Below are positions 52,930 through 64,000 of a stretch of DNA of 64,000 nucleotides, piece by piece. Position numbers and translations under genes: made by a program. This DNA comes from Basidiobolus meristosporus CBS 931.73 (lineage: Eukaryota > Basidiobolomycota > Basidiobolomycetes > Basidiobolales > Basidiobolaceae), in the NCBI GenBank assembly GCA_002104905.1, contig MCFE01000014.1, forward strand, positions 62,001 through 126,000, read 5' to 3'. The notes beneath the pieces are model-generated. The model saw nothing but the letters and a program-made list of their open reading frames with translations. It did not search any database and was not told the origin of the DNA. Each line of letters begins with the position of its first letter. Position 1 is the first letter of the stretch.

Positions 52930-54172
52930 TGTTGTGTTGTATTATGATTAGTTTGGGGCTTGTTCTACAATGTGGAGGCTAATCAACAATATACAACAAC
53001 TTCCAGTATGCTAATACTGAAATAGTTTATTGGGAGTTTGATATACCGATAGAAGATATAACTTTCACTAATTTCCTCAATCTTGGGCTCAAAATATACT
53101 GTAGGCAGTGTTTATCACTTCTACAGCAGTGTTCTGACCTTCTGTCAACTAATGGGCTTATTTACTTTTATAGTAACTTTTCCTTATTTGGAAGTCACTT
53201 TCCTTTCTGAGAAAATATTTCCTAATATGGAAATTCTGAACTCCCCTTTAACCTAAAGGGGTGTGTTGTAGAAGTCTCTAAAGGGGTCTTTAGACCTAAA
53301 GGGGTGTCTAAAGGGGTGTCTTTAGAGTAAAGGGGCTTCTTGTAGTGGTCTCTAAAGTGGACTTTACACTAAAGGGGTGCCTAAAGGGGCTTCTTTAGAG
53401 TAAAGGGGCTTCTTAAAGGGGTCTCTAAAGGGGTCTTTAGACTAAAGGGGTGTCTAAAGGGGTGTCTTTAGAGTAAAGGGGTTTCTTAGAGGGGACTTTT
53501 CCAACAGAAAAGTGGTAGTTTCTTGTAGAACTTAGATTGGATTCTTGTGAGCTTTGCAGTCTCATTACTGATGTAGTACTGATCAAAGTCAGAATACTCA
53601 ACAGTGCAAGTGATGCAGGGGAAGTCTTATAACCTTTAAACTTGTAATAGTAGTGTGGAGATTCTGGAAAGAGAGGCTCTCCCTTTATTTTTCAGCTGGG
53701 GAAGTCATATATATGAAAATTTTGAAGGATCAAAGTTTTTGGGCAATTGCGCAAGCAATACACGTGATACGAGGCTAAAATTTTGCAGTGGCGCAGATCG
53801 GACATAGGCGCAGCACCTGTGAGAATTTCACGTGATTTGATTGGCTGGTTCAAAAGATACACGCGATCAAAGTCACCATAGTAATCCTAGCAATAAGGCA
53901 TAGTATATATATTAGTTGGACTCTTTTGGTCATAACTCCTTAAGTACTGCTTCAAATGAGCTGTAATTTGAAACATGTGTTGGCTACTACGTGTTCTGTA
54001 TGACATAATATTCTTGGGTGGATTGCTTGTCAGGGTCTGGAGCATTTGCTCCTCAAAGTTGGAAATTCTTGATCTTTCTCTTGTGTGTTACAATAGCAAA
54101 AAGCAAAATAAAGAAATGAGTGCAATATTGGTTTAGAGATATTGTAGTAATGGAATACTTTCCATTACCACA
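52930..54172 (-). repeat. solo LTR X, copy 2 (1,243 bp)
   Basis: Reverse complement of 19812-21115, with the 4-bp duplication ATTC on both sides (52926-52929 and 54173-54176). The uninterrupted target can be read in H1 near 38200 (tactcaaattcttccatc), which proves the insertion and its exact ends. It holds the shorter cctttag array (53235-53500). Confidence 0.88.
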
Positions 54173-55826
54173 ATTCTTCCATCTCTGTTGACTCTCTGAG
54201 GTATCCAATTCTGCTAGATTAGTGAAAGTGCTCAAATATCTGTATGAAGGCTCACCATATATACTTAGGCCATACTATAATCATTTGGTAAGTTCTCAAA
54301 TGAAATGAACATCAACTTTTCCAGTCAAGACTGTGTTTGTGCGCCAGGGTATGGGTTTTGTCTGGATTATTCTAAAGATGAGTTGAGACTTGGCACAGGG
54401 ACCATAGTAGTAGTTTGTACACTTAGACAGTAGAATGTTGGAATCAACCTGGTCATACATGGAATATATTTGAAAACTAATGTGATTGTAGAATTTTCCA
54501 TATATTACTCATGATGCATCTTGGATTGCATTGATAAGAATAAGATTGCATCAATTGCAGATTTCCCATTTGATCATAGACTTGTGGGTATATCATCAAT
54601 AAAATTGGTGTCACCACTTGAAGATGACTTTTTCAACACAATGATGGGATACATGGCAATTGATGGAGATTTAACTATAATGCATGGAAATCATAAAAAT
54701 TAAGCCAATTTTGCCAAATCAATCCATATCACATCCACTTATTCTTGTACCAATTTAATATGACTTACTCCTGTGACTGGTTATTTCTAATCCATTATAT
54801 CACTACTGTGGGATTCTCTTTTACACATTAGAGGAGATCTGTACCATATACTGTTAAGCATCTACCTCAATCTACCCAAGGAGAGCCCCTGTTAAGCTTC
54901 TCTGCTATTATTAGAACTATTACCCTACAAGGTTTCATGCCACCATGCATGGCAACATAAGTCCCAAAATCTTTCAGTCCCAGTTGACAGTAATTGGAGA
55001 ACCACCTTGCAGAGGGTATGAATGACTTAGAGTTAGCTGGGAATACTGGGTTCACAAGCTCCAATAGACTTCCATATCCCAGAGTGTTTAGCAACAGGAT
55101 CCATATCAAGGGTATTTTGGATACCTTCTAATTCAGGATTAAAGACCTTCTAGAGGGCAGAGACACTTTTATTCTGGCAAGTACAAGGTACATTGTATGA
55201 AGTTTCAAGCACAGTCTGACATTGAGGGTAACATCATCAGGTTTAGTGGGCCATTTGCTGGATGTAGGCATGGCAAAACACTCTGGGTAGAGAATCATCT
55301 AAAACTCAGTAATGGGGAGAAATGTATGTCAGACTTAGCATATATAGATGAGGGTTGTCAGAGATTAGGGTGTACTACAGCTTATAGGAAGACAAGGAAA
55401 GGTGTAATTAGCAGGAAGCAGAGGCTCTACAGTGGGATATTTAATCATTTTAGTTTGAGAGTAGAGCATATATTTGCATATCTAAAGAAATTCAGCATAT
55501 TTGCAGGTAAATACATAGGAAAGTGATATATACAAGAAAACAGCCAAATAGGTAAATAGCAAAGATACTATCAATGCACAGTATATTCATACAAGAAGAC
55601 ATCCATTGTGAGAAATGTGTCTGAAGCATCATGAAGAGTAAGCATGGCACAAAACATACTGTTCTGAGCAATGTAAGTAAGATCAAATAGAATTACCAGT
55701 AACTGTATTCTATGACTGGCATTGTGGTAGAGGTTAACATTCCAGATGGTACTGTAGAGTGCCAGATTGATCTGACACCATAAATAGGCTAGCAATATGA
55801 GGCACTATCCAACAGAACAAGTCTTT
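54173..55826 (+). mobile_element. H2, Harbinger-like fragment, right part
   Basis: Resumes the H1-like sequence after LTR X. The start of the second gene on - is at 54173-54420, and the transposase region on + at 54620-55626. It ends in ccaacagaacaagtc (about 55810-55824), like the H1 right end. Confidence 0.75.
54900..55626 (+). pseudogene. H2 transposase, broken copy
   Basis: The DDE nuclease segment at 55197-55526 keeps SDIEGNIIRFSGPFAGCRHG, SDLAYIDEGCQRLG and LRVEHIFAYLKKFSIFAG. In the first, the His-Asp after FAGCR has become His-Gly. Upstream parts are frameshifted and the end is broken after KYIGK. It is non-functional. Confidence 0.8.
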
Positions 55827-58242
55827 TAAGTAAAAACCATATAATCCACTTGCTCTGCCAACCACTTCCAGTATTGCAAAGACTCTTACAACCTGAGCAA
55901 TGATATAAAGCTGCTGGATTCCTGCCAAAATTATGGAAAAAATATTTGGGCCACTTGGTCTGTATCCATACCATGCTTGAAATGGAGTAGAATCACAAAG
56001 TATTCTGTTTTAACTCCTATTTTTAAGGTATACAGCAGTGGCAACTGATTCTGCCCAAAAATCATAGGATAATTTTTGATCATGGATCATAGATCTTGCC
56101 ATAGCAACTATTGATCTGTTAGCATGTTCTGCTACTCCATTTTGCTGTGGGGAGTATTGTACAGTAGTCTCTTGCTTTATCCCATAAATCCTGAAGAAGT
56201 GGATGAAGAGTTTTGAGGTATATTATCCACCATTGTAATAGCGTAATTTCTTGGTTTTTACACCAGTTTCTCTCTCCACCATGGCTTTAAACTCCCTGAG
56301 CTTAGACAGAGCTTCTTCCTTTCTCTCCATGAAGTAGACCCATGTGTATCTTGTATAATCATCAATAAAAGTGATCAAATACTTCATCCCGCCTAAGGAT
56401 AAATTTTGCATAGGTCCACACAGATCTGAGTGAATTAGAACTAATTTTTGCTTGGTTTTCATCTACCCAGTGCTCTTGTTTGCTGTCTGGCTTGTTTCCC
56501 ATATATGCCAGCTTTACAGTGCTCCAAATTAGCTGGGGGATCCAATTTTACTCTGGGAATTAGTTGATCTTTGATCATTTTACGCAAATAATCAAAATTG
56601 ATGTGTCCAAATCTCCTGTGCCAAAGCATTGGTGTTTCTTCATTTAAGTTACTTATATTGGCTTCCAAATATGATGAAATATAAGTCACCTTGCATAGGT
56701 TCTGATATCTGATACCCAAAGCAATATGGGCACCATTTTGATCAGTGATCTTGCATCCAGAATTATCAAAGCTGAAACTGAGTCCTTCTGCATTGGCTTT
56801 GCTTACAGATAGAAGGTTCTTGCCTATTTCTGGTGCATAGAGTGCTTCTTTAAAGGTCAGTGTATGGCTTCCTACAATGCTTCTTAGATTTACTTGGAAA
56901 GTTCCTTCTCCCACTTCATCAAGTGTGCTATTGTCACCCATGAAAACCTTCTTAATTGGAATTTCTTGATATTGGGCAAAAAGTTCTTTTTGGTGTGTAA
57001 AGTGTTGAGATGCTCCCAAGTCAATATACCACATCTGAGAATCCTTGTTTGTTGTCATATTTAGTGCAGATATGAATAGTCTATCTACAGCTGTTACAGC
57101 ATTTCCATATTCAGGCTTCTTTTGCTGATTATCTTTCTTTTTTAAGTCACCGGTCTGAAGTGTGTCCTTTCCTTTTGCAGTAGTTACAAAACAGGTTGCT
57201 GTTGTCTTTGTAGGGTCTTGGGTACCTCCTTTGTTGGTTATCATTGCTTATTAAAGCATATTCTTCTTCCTTCTTATTGGCCCTTGATTTTCTTAATTCT
57301 TCATCCAGGAGCCTTCCATATACATAATTTAAGGTCAAATCTTCTGTTCTGGACTCTAGGGCTGATACAAGGCCCTGAAACTAGTCTGTCAGCCTATTCA
57401 GGATGGTAACTATCACATCCTCATCAGTAGTTGGTATGCCCACATATTCCATCTCATCTGCCAGCAGGGTATTTCTGTTAATTAGATTTTTCATTTCTTC
57501 TCCTGGCAGCATCATGGTAGTAAAGAATTTTGGTCTTAGATACATTTTCTTAGCCGCTGAACATGACTGGTAGGTGTCTTCTAATGCCTCCCAGGCATTC
57601 TTTGACGTTTTTGCTCTTGAGCATTGAATTAGCAATTTGTCTTTAACATTAAGGCAAATGCAGTTAAAGGCACTTTGTCCTTTCTTCTGGTACTTTAAGG
57701 CTTCCTCTCCCACATTTTTAAGAGGGCATTCTTCTCCCATGGCAATATCCCAAAGGCCTCTTTCTTGTAGCAGCATCTTTATCTTCACCTTCCACACTTA
57801 GTAGTTAGATCCATCCAACTTTTCAGCAGAGGGAAAAATATCAGTAATAGCAGTAGTAGACATTGCAGAGAGTAACAGCTTGGGGTTCATAACCTGTTGT
57901 AAGAGTCTTGGAGATATTGGAAGTGATTGGAGAACAAGTAAATTATGTGGTTTTCACTTAATGATTTATTGAAGGTAAAAGCAGTATTTATACTTTTACA
58001 TGATCTTGGCATTAGAAACACAGAGAATTGGTTAAGGAAGGTTCCAAGAGCATGTGTGAAAAGCTTGTTGCTGTTTGGACAACTTTGCGAATTTTCATGT
58101 TCTGAGTACCTGGTATTTTGGTGAGAATATTCAAAGTAAATCCCAACAAGGAATTTGGTCAGTATTCTCTAGGATATGAAGGTAATGATCTAAGTGACTA
58201 AGTTAGGTGAATATTTAGGTGGAAATACAAATTTTTACAACA
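55827..58242 (-). mobile_element. copia F, 3'-truncated fragment with 5' LTR
   Basis: 5' LTR 57895-58242 (348 bp), primer site 57882-57894 (GGTTATGAACCCC on -), gag to integrase, and no RT or RNase H. 55830-55891 is a short piece of LTR in the opposite orientation. Confidence 0.82.
55935..57880 (-). pseudogene. copia F gag, protease and integrase
   Basis: Gag at 57797-57381 (QERGLWDIAMGEECPLKNV) and 57338-57147 (FCNYCKRKGHTSD, knuckle). Protease and pre-integrase at 57244-56459 (WYIDLGASQHFTHQ with DSG changed to DLG; LWHRRFGHINFDYLRKMIKD). Integrase at 56462-56223 (LIHSDLCGPMQNLSLGGMKY, FIDDYTRYTWVY) and on to about 55940 with stops. The gag-to-pre-integrase region is one of the better-preserved parts of this family. 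Confidence 0.83.
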
Positions 58243-59476
58243 GTTTGAACAGTGCTGTAGTAATAATTATGTGACATTGTTGCAGTCTTGATGCGCTCTA
58301 TAACTATTCTAGATGGATCTAACTAGCTAGTACAACCAGTTGCCTTATATTGCAAAAAACCTGACAGTGTTTTGATGGCCACATTGCAAGTCTTTATTGG
58401 CATTATTACAGCAATATTGAGTCCTACAGCTAGTTCTGTACAATGCTACTGTACCAATTTACCAAATGTTATTTTCTTTCTCTATCTCCCCTTGTGCAAC
58501 TCATATATTCTACTCTAGTATTACCCCTCATTATTTGCTTACCCACTACTACTTTAGGTATTCCACATATAGTTTGAATCAAAAAAATGCTATGGCCTCC
58601 TGCTTACTAACCTCTACAAAGTGCACACCTGCTTCAATTGACATACTTCTATCACCTCAGCCTTACAGAATTTTAGTGTGATACTTGTAAAGTTGTCATA
58701 TACCTTGTACTGCTGATAATAAATACATCTGACAAACATATGCTTGGTTGCTACCACTTTTGCTATGAAAACCTCATAATATCTGCAAAAAGCTTTTGGT
58801 ATTTAGTCAATATATTCCTTCACCCTCCTAGATTCTTGTCCCCCTTACAGGTGCACTCTGGCTCATGTTTGTGAGAATTTCATGTTAAATGATGAAGAAG
58901 TTGGCTTGTGACCAAGAGAAACCCAGTATACTTTGGTAGAGCTTTCCTAGTAAAAATTAGTTTCTTTTTGCTCCCAACCCAACTTTGCATTACTTAACTG
59001 ATTATCCACATATTGGGGCTGCTTAGCTTCTTAATTCCATAGGTATAGGTGTCTCCATGTGCCCATCTGTCCTCAGTATTTACCAACTCTTCCTGGCTGT
59101 CCTCCATTTATCAGCTCATCACATCCACCACAGACTTGAAGGTAATATTCTTGATGAAATTGGGATATAGTAGTAGCTGCAGCTTGACTTGTCTCCCTAT
59201 CTCTCCACACATCCACTCCATAGGAAACTCCCAAAAGGTGAAGCAAGGCTCAATATTCTCCACATACCAAGCAAGGTGGAGTAGAGAATGAATACAGTAG
59301 TAGCAGAGATCTACGCATTCAGCTTTATGTTTGTAGTATAGCCACCCTAATCCTGTCATAAACTCCTCACATAACAGCTGTAGATGCGTCAAGTTGGCAT
59401 TGGTGATCTGCTTCTGGATAAATATTCCTTCAATGTCCACATATGACTCCCAACACTGCCTATGTACTCTTGGTAG
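58243..59476. other. repeat remnant and unassigned sequence
   Basis: 58258-58450 is the second copy of the dispersed repeat at 14505-14672. The rest (58451-59476) has only short frames without motifs, and I recognise nothing in it. Confidence 0.45.
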
Positions 59477-62400
59477 TGTTGCAAGATTCTGGGAGATATT
59501 GGAAGTGCTTGGGAGAACAAGTAGATTATGTGGTTTTCACTATATGATTTATTGAATGTAAAAGTAGTATTTATACTTTTATCTGGTCTTGGCATAAAAA
59601 GCACATAAAATAGGCTAAGGAAGGTCCCAAGAACATGTGTGCAAAGTTTGGGGCTGTTTGGACAACTTTGACAATTTTTCATGTTCTGGGTACCTGGTAT
59701 TTTGGTGAAAATATTCTAAGTAAATCCCAACAAGGAATTTGGTCAGTATTCTCTAGGATTTGAAGGTAATGATCTAAGTGACTAAGTTAGGTGAATATTT
59801 AGGTGGAAATACAAATTTTTACAACACTCCCACTCAGCTAAATGTTCATACTGACTAGTCCTAATTTTGACCTAAGATATTCAAACTTGTCTCTAGCTAA
59901 TGGTTTGGTAAATATGTCTGCAATCATTTCATATGAAGGACAGTAAACTAAGCTAAATAAGTTATTCTCTGTAGCTTCATGTATGAAATGATGTCTGATA
60001 TCTATGTGCTTAGTTCTAGCATGAAAAGTTGGATTTTACCTAATTATATACATCCCTGATTATCTTGAGATTAAGTAATAGGCGTTTTTGATATAGGCCT
60101 TAATCTGTAAAAAGCTTTCTTAACCACATTGCTGCTTTTGTAGCTTCACAGGCTGTCATATACCCTGCTTCTGTAGTAGAAAGTGCTATGGTTGGTTGCT
60201 TTCTTGAGTTCCATGAAATTACTCCTGGACTGTAATGAAAGGTATATCCTGTGGTGGATCTTCTGTCTTCCAAATATCTTCCCCAATCTGCATTGGAGTA
60301 TCCCACAAGGTCCTGTTCTGAATCCTTATAAGTGTATCTTAAGCAGATATTGGCAGCTCCTTTTAGATATCTAAAAATCCACTTAACTGCTGTAATATGA
60401 TCACATCCATAGTTCTGGTTATGTTGGCTGACAACTCCCACTGAATATGAGATATCTGGACATGTTCCAACCATGATGTACATCAGACTGCCAACCATAG
60501 ACTGATATGGAAAGTCATGGCTTTCAGATGGCACCAAGCTTTCTTGACCTGGTTGAGTTTTGAACATGTAAGAGTTTGTCACTATTGGGGTAGCTGCTGG
60601 TTTACAGTCTTCCATTTGGTACTTCTTTAGGATATCTTGAATATACTTGGATTGACTTAGGATGATAGTCTGGGTACTTCTGTCTATGGAGAACTTAATC
60701 CCTAAGTAGTAACTGAGTTCTCCTAGATCAGACATCTTGAACTCCTTAGATAGGCAGGATTTGGTCTCTTCCAATGTTGCCAGGTTGTTGGTGTCTATAA
60801 TAAGATCATCCACATATAGAGCTAATAGGACTGGATTTGCTCTATCTGGCTTAAAGAATATACTATAGTCAACACTACACCTTTGGAAACTCAAAGATAC
60901 CAAATGAGGGTTATCTTGGTCAGCAAACCCATCAGGCTGGTCCATATACATGTCCTCAACAAGCTCTCCATTCAGAAATGCAGTTTTTACATCCATTTGA
61001 TTAATAAAAAGCTTATATTTGGCAGCAATAGCCAATATTACTTTCATGGAATAAACTTGGCTATCAGTGCAAAGGTCTCAGTAGAGTCAAGTCCTTTTGT
61101 TTGAGAGTATCCTTTGACCACAAGTCTTGCTTTGTATCTTTCTCTCTCCACCATGGCTTTGAGCTCCCTGAACTTAGACAGAGCTTCTTCCTTTCTCTTT
61201 ATGAAGTAAACCCATATGCATCTTATAGAATTATCAATAAAAGTGATTAAATACTTCATCCCACCTAAGGATAAATTTTGCATAGGTCCACACAGATCTA
61301 AGTGAATTAGATCTATTTTTTCTCAGTTTTGAACAACCCAGAGCTCTTGAACAGTTGTCTGGCTTGTTTCCCAAATATGCAGGCTTCACAGTGGTCCAAA
61401 TTAGCTGGGGGATCCAATTTTACTCTGGAAATTAGTTGATCTTTGATCATTTTGCGCATATAATCAAAATTGATGTACCCAAATCTCCTGTTCCAAAGCA
61501 TTGGTGTCTATTCATTTGAGTTATTTATATTGGCTTCCAGATATGAGGAATATATGTTAACTTGTATAGATTCTGATCTCTGATACTCAAAGCAATATGG
61601 GCACCATTTTGATCAGTGATCCTGCATCTAGAAATGTCAAAGCTGAAACTGAGTCCTTCTGCTGCGGCCTTACTTAGAGATAGTAGGTTCTAGGTTATTT
61701 CTGGTACATAAAGTACTTCTTTAAAGGTCAGTGTACAGCTTCCTTTACTGCTTCTAAGGCTTACTTGAATAGTTCCTTCTCCTGCTGCATCAAGTGTTCT
61801 ATGGTCACCCATGAAAACCTTCTTAATTGGTATTTCTTGATATTGGGTAAAAAGTTCTTTTTGGTGTGTAAAGTGTTGAGAAGCTCCAGAGTCAATATAC
61901 CACGTCTGAGAATCCTTGTTTGTGGTCATATTTAGTGCAGATATGAATAGTCTATCTTCAGTTGTTGCAACATTTCCATATTCAGGCTTCTTTTGCTGAT
62001 AATCTCTCTTTTTGAAACACTGGTCTGATGTGTGTCCTTTCCTTTTGCAGTAGTTGCAAAATAGGTTGCTGTTGTCTTTGTAGGTTTTTGGGTACCTCCT
62101 TTGTTGGTTATCATTTCTTATAAAAGCATTTTCTTCTTCCTTATTCTGTTAATTGATTTTTTGTTTCTTCTCCTGGCTGCATCTTTGTAGAATAGAATTT
62201 TTGTCTCAGATACATTTTCTTGGCAGCTGAACATGACTGGTAGGTGTCTTCTTATGCCCTCCAGGCATTTTTTGCTGTTTTTGCTCTTGAACATTGAGTT
62301 AGCAATTGTCTTTAACATTAAGGCAAATGCAGTTAAAGGGACTTTATTCCTTCTTCTGTTACTTGAAGGCTTCCTCTCCCACATTTTTAGGGGGGCATTC

Positions 62401-62912
62401 TTCTCCCATGACAATATCCCAAAGGCCTCTTTCTTGTAGCAGCATCTTCATTGTCACCTTCCACACTTGGTGGTTAGATCCATCCAACTTTTCAGCAGAG
62501 CAAAAAATTCCAGTAATAGCAGTGGCAGACATTGCAGAGAGTGACACCTTGTGGTTCATAACCTGTTGTAAGAGTCTTGGAGATATTGGAAGTGAATGGG
62601 AGGACAAGTAGACTATGTGGTTTTCACTTAATGATTTATTGAATGTAAAAGTAGTATTTACACTTTACATGATCTTGGCATAACAAGCATGTATAATAGG
62701 CTAAGGAAGGTCCTAAAAGCATGTGTGCAAAGCTTGGGGCTGTTTGGACAACTTTGAGAATTTTCATGTGCTGGGTACCTAGTATTTTGGTGAGAATATT
62801 TCAAGTAAATCCCAACAAGGAATTTGGTCAGTATTCTATAGGACTTGAAGGTGATGATCTAAGTGACTAAGTTTGGTGAATATTTAGGTGGAATTACAAA
62901 TTCTTTACAACA
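59477..62912 (-). mobile_element. copia G, internally deleted
   Basis: LTRs at 59477-59826 (350 bp) and 62564-62912 (349 bp). The internal region is about 2.7 kb, against about 4 kb for copia D. The loss fuses integrase directly to RT near 61140. The flanks (GGTAG and ATAGT) do not match, so one end has been rearranged. Confidence 0.82.
59827..62555 (-). pseudogene. copia G gag-pol, deleted and mutated
   Basis: Gag at 62607-62118 (KLDGSNHQVWKVTMKMLLQE); knuckle at 62114-61932; protease at 61929-61690 (WYIDSGASQHFTHQ, intact DSG); pre-integrase at 61501-61313; integrase start fused to RT at 61283-61044 (FIDNSIRCIWVY ... ERYKARLVVKGYSQTK); RT and RNase H at 61047-60100 (LALYVDDLIIDTNN; STTEAGYMTACEATKAA), open for about 315 codons. 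The second half of integrase and the linker are gone. Confidence 0.85.
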
Positions 62913-63108
62913 ATAGTGACCATCCGGAATAGCCCAACAGGCAAGTTTCAGGGCCTTCTATTAGCACCAGAGTCCAGAATTTGACCTTGAATTTCATATA
63001 TGGAAGACTCCTGCACAAAGTATTAAGAAAATTAAGTGCAAATAAGAAGGAAACAGAAAACACTTTAATAAGCAATGACAACCAACAAAGGAGATACCCA
63101 AGACCTTT
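62913..63108 (+). pseudogene. copia gag fragment, + strand
   Basis: It starts atagtgaccatcc and matches the gag segment at 21435-21640 (for example agtccagaa, tgcaaataagaagga). It has no intact frame. It is the right neighbour of copia G. Confidence 0.75.
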
Positions 63109-63336
63109 TATAGAATAGAAGCTTTACAAAGGATCTCCTTGGATAGACTGGGGAAGATAGTCCACAGTACTTGGTATAAATCCTCTTCAATATGACAAAA
63201 GGAAACTCAGTGATAGTGATGGGACTGATAAGATAAGACCATTCAAATGAATCAGTCATAATAAGATTGGTAGGTGATTGTGTAGAGGTGATTTGATTCA
63301 ATATGGCACAATCAGCTTAATTTATCTGGTTTTCCT
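63109..63336 (-). pseudogene. Harbinger-like transposase N-terminal fragment
   Basis: Read on - it gives FEWSYLISPITITEFPFVIL and YCGLSSPVYPRRSFVKLLFY, homologous to H1 38760-38960. It shows that the conserved transposase frame extends upstream of the first ATG in H1. Confidence 0.75.
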
Positions 63337-64000
63337 TGTTGTAGGAGTTTTGGAGATATTGGAAGTGATTGGGAGAACAAGTAGATTATGTGGTTTTCAC
63401 TATATGATTTATTGAATGTAAAAGTAGTATTTATACTTTTATCTGGTCTTGGCATAAAAAGCACATAAAATAGGCTAAGGAAGGTCCCAAGAACATGTGT
63501 GCAAAGTTTGGGGCTGTTTGGACAACTTTGACAATTTTTCATGTTCTGGGTACCTGGTATTTTGGTGAAAATATTCTAAGTAAATCCCAACAAGGAATTT
63601 GGTCAGTATTCTCTAGGATTTGAAGGTAATGATCTAAGTGACTAAGTTAGGTGAATATTTAGGTGGAAATACAAATTTTTACAACACTCCCACTCAGCTA
63701 AATGTTCATACTGACTAGTCCTAATTTTGACCTAAGATATTCAAACTTGTCTCTAGCTAATGGTTTGGTAAATATGTCTGCAATCATTTCATCTGTAGGA
63801 CAGTAAACTAAGCTAACTAAGTTATTCTCTATAGCTTCACGTATGAAATGATGTCTAATATCTATGTGCTTGGTTTTGCATAAAAAGTTGGATTTCTACC
63901 TAATTGTATACATCCTTGATTATCTTGAAATAAAGTAATAGGCATTTTTTGACATAGGCCTAAATCTGTAAACAGCTTTCTTAACCACATTGCTTCTTTT
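63337..64000 (-). mobile_element. copia H, 3' end, continuing beyond the window
   Basis: 3' LTR 63337-63686 (350 bp, ends TTTTTACAACA), then the RNase H tail on -. From about 63361 to 63800 it is almost identical to the 3' end of copia G (59501-59940). Confidence 0.85.

Overview
The window is nuclear DNA of a fungus. The genes have many short spliceosomal introns of about 48-75 bp. The repeats are Ty1/copia and Ty3/gypsy LTR retrotransposons plus a PIF/Harbinger-type DNA transposon. A B12-dependent (class II) ribonucleotide reductase hints at an early-diverging lineage such as Mucoromycota or a relative. That placement is inference; the species cannot be named from the sequence.

Positions 1-9,200 are a compact gene island. 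It holds the 3' part of a Rad5/HLTF-like SNF2 ATPase with a RING finger (+ strand), then three genes on the - strand: a secreted glycine-rich repeat protein, a POT1 telomere-end-binding protein rebuilt here from 12 small exons, and an adenosylcobalamin-dependent ribonucleoside-triphosphate reductase with two introns. All inferred splice junctions keep frame (460 codons in the window for the Rad5-like protein, 503 for POT1, 700 for the reductase). From 9,200 to about 10,850 no gene is recognised.

From 10,850 to 64,000 the window is almost entirely mobile DNA, much of it nested. An old copia (E, - strand) was split by a gypsy element (gypsy-1) and by a second copia (C, + strand). C carries a 1.3-kb solo LTR (X). 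Copia D (- strand) sits in C's 3' LTR with a CTTGG duplication. A structurally complete gypsy chromovirus (gypsy-2, 24,768-30,685) sits in D's LTR with a TTTAC duplication. Further right are two copies of a third gypsy family (G3a, G3b), Harbinger-like elements (H1, H2, H3), a second copia family (B) with its own solo LTR (Y), and more copia fragments (F, G, H).

Gypsy-2 is the best preserved element. Its two 529-bp LTRs differ at 6 sites, all transitions. Its gag and pol frames are open and overlap in -1 register at a GGGAAAC heptamer followed by a perfect 11-bp stem-loop. Its primer-binding site matches the predicted 5' end of its own transcript over 11 nt (Tf1-type self-priming), and Pol ends in a chromodomain. 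Its 5' leader carries a ~310-nt module, closed by complementary 9-mers, that also lies in the R/U5 part of LTRs of another gypsy family. The copia families instead have a primer site complementary to the anticodon region of initiator tRNA-Met, and that site contains the apparent gag start codon.
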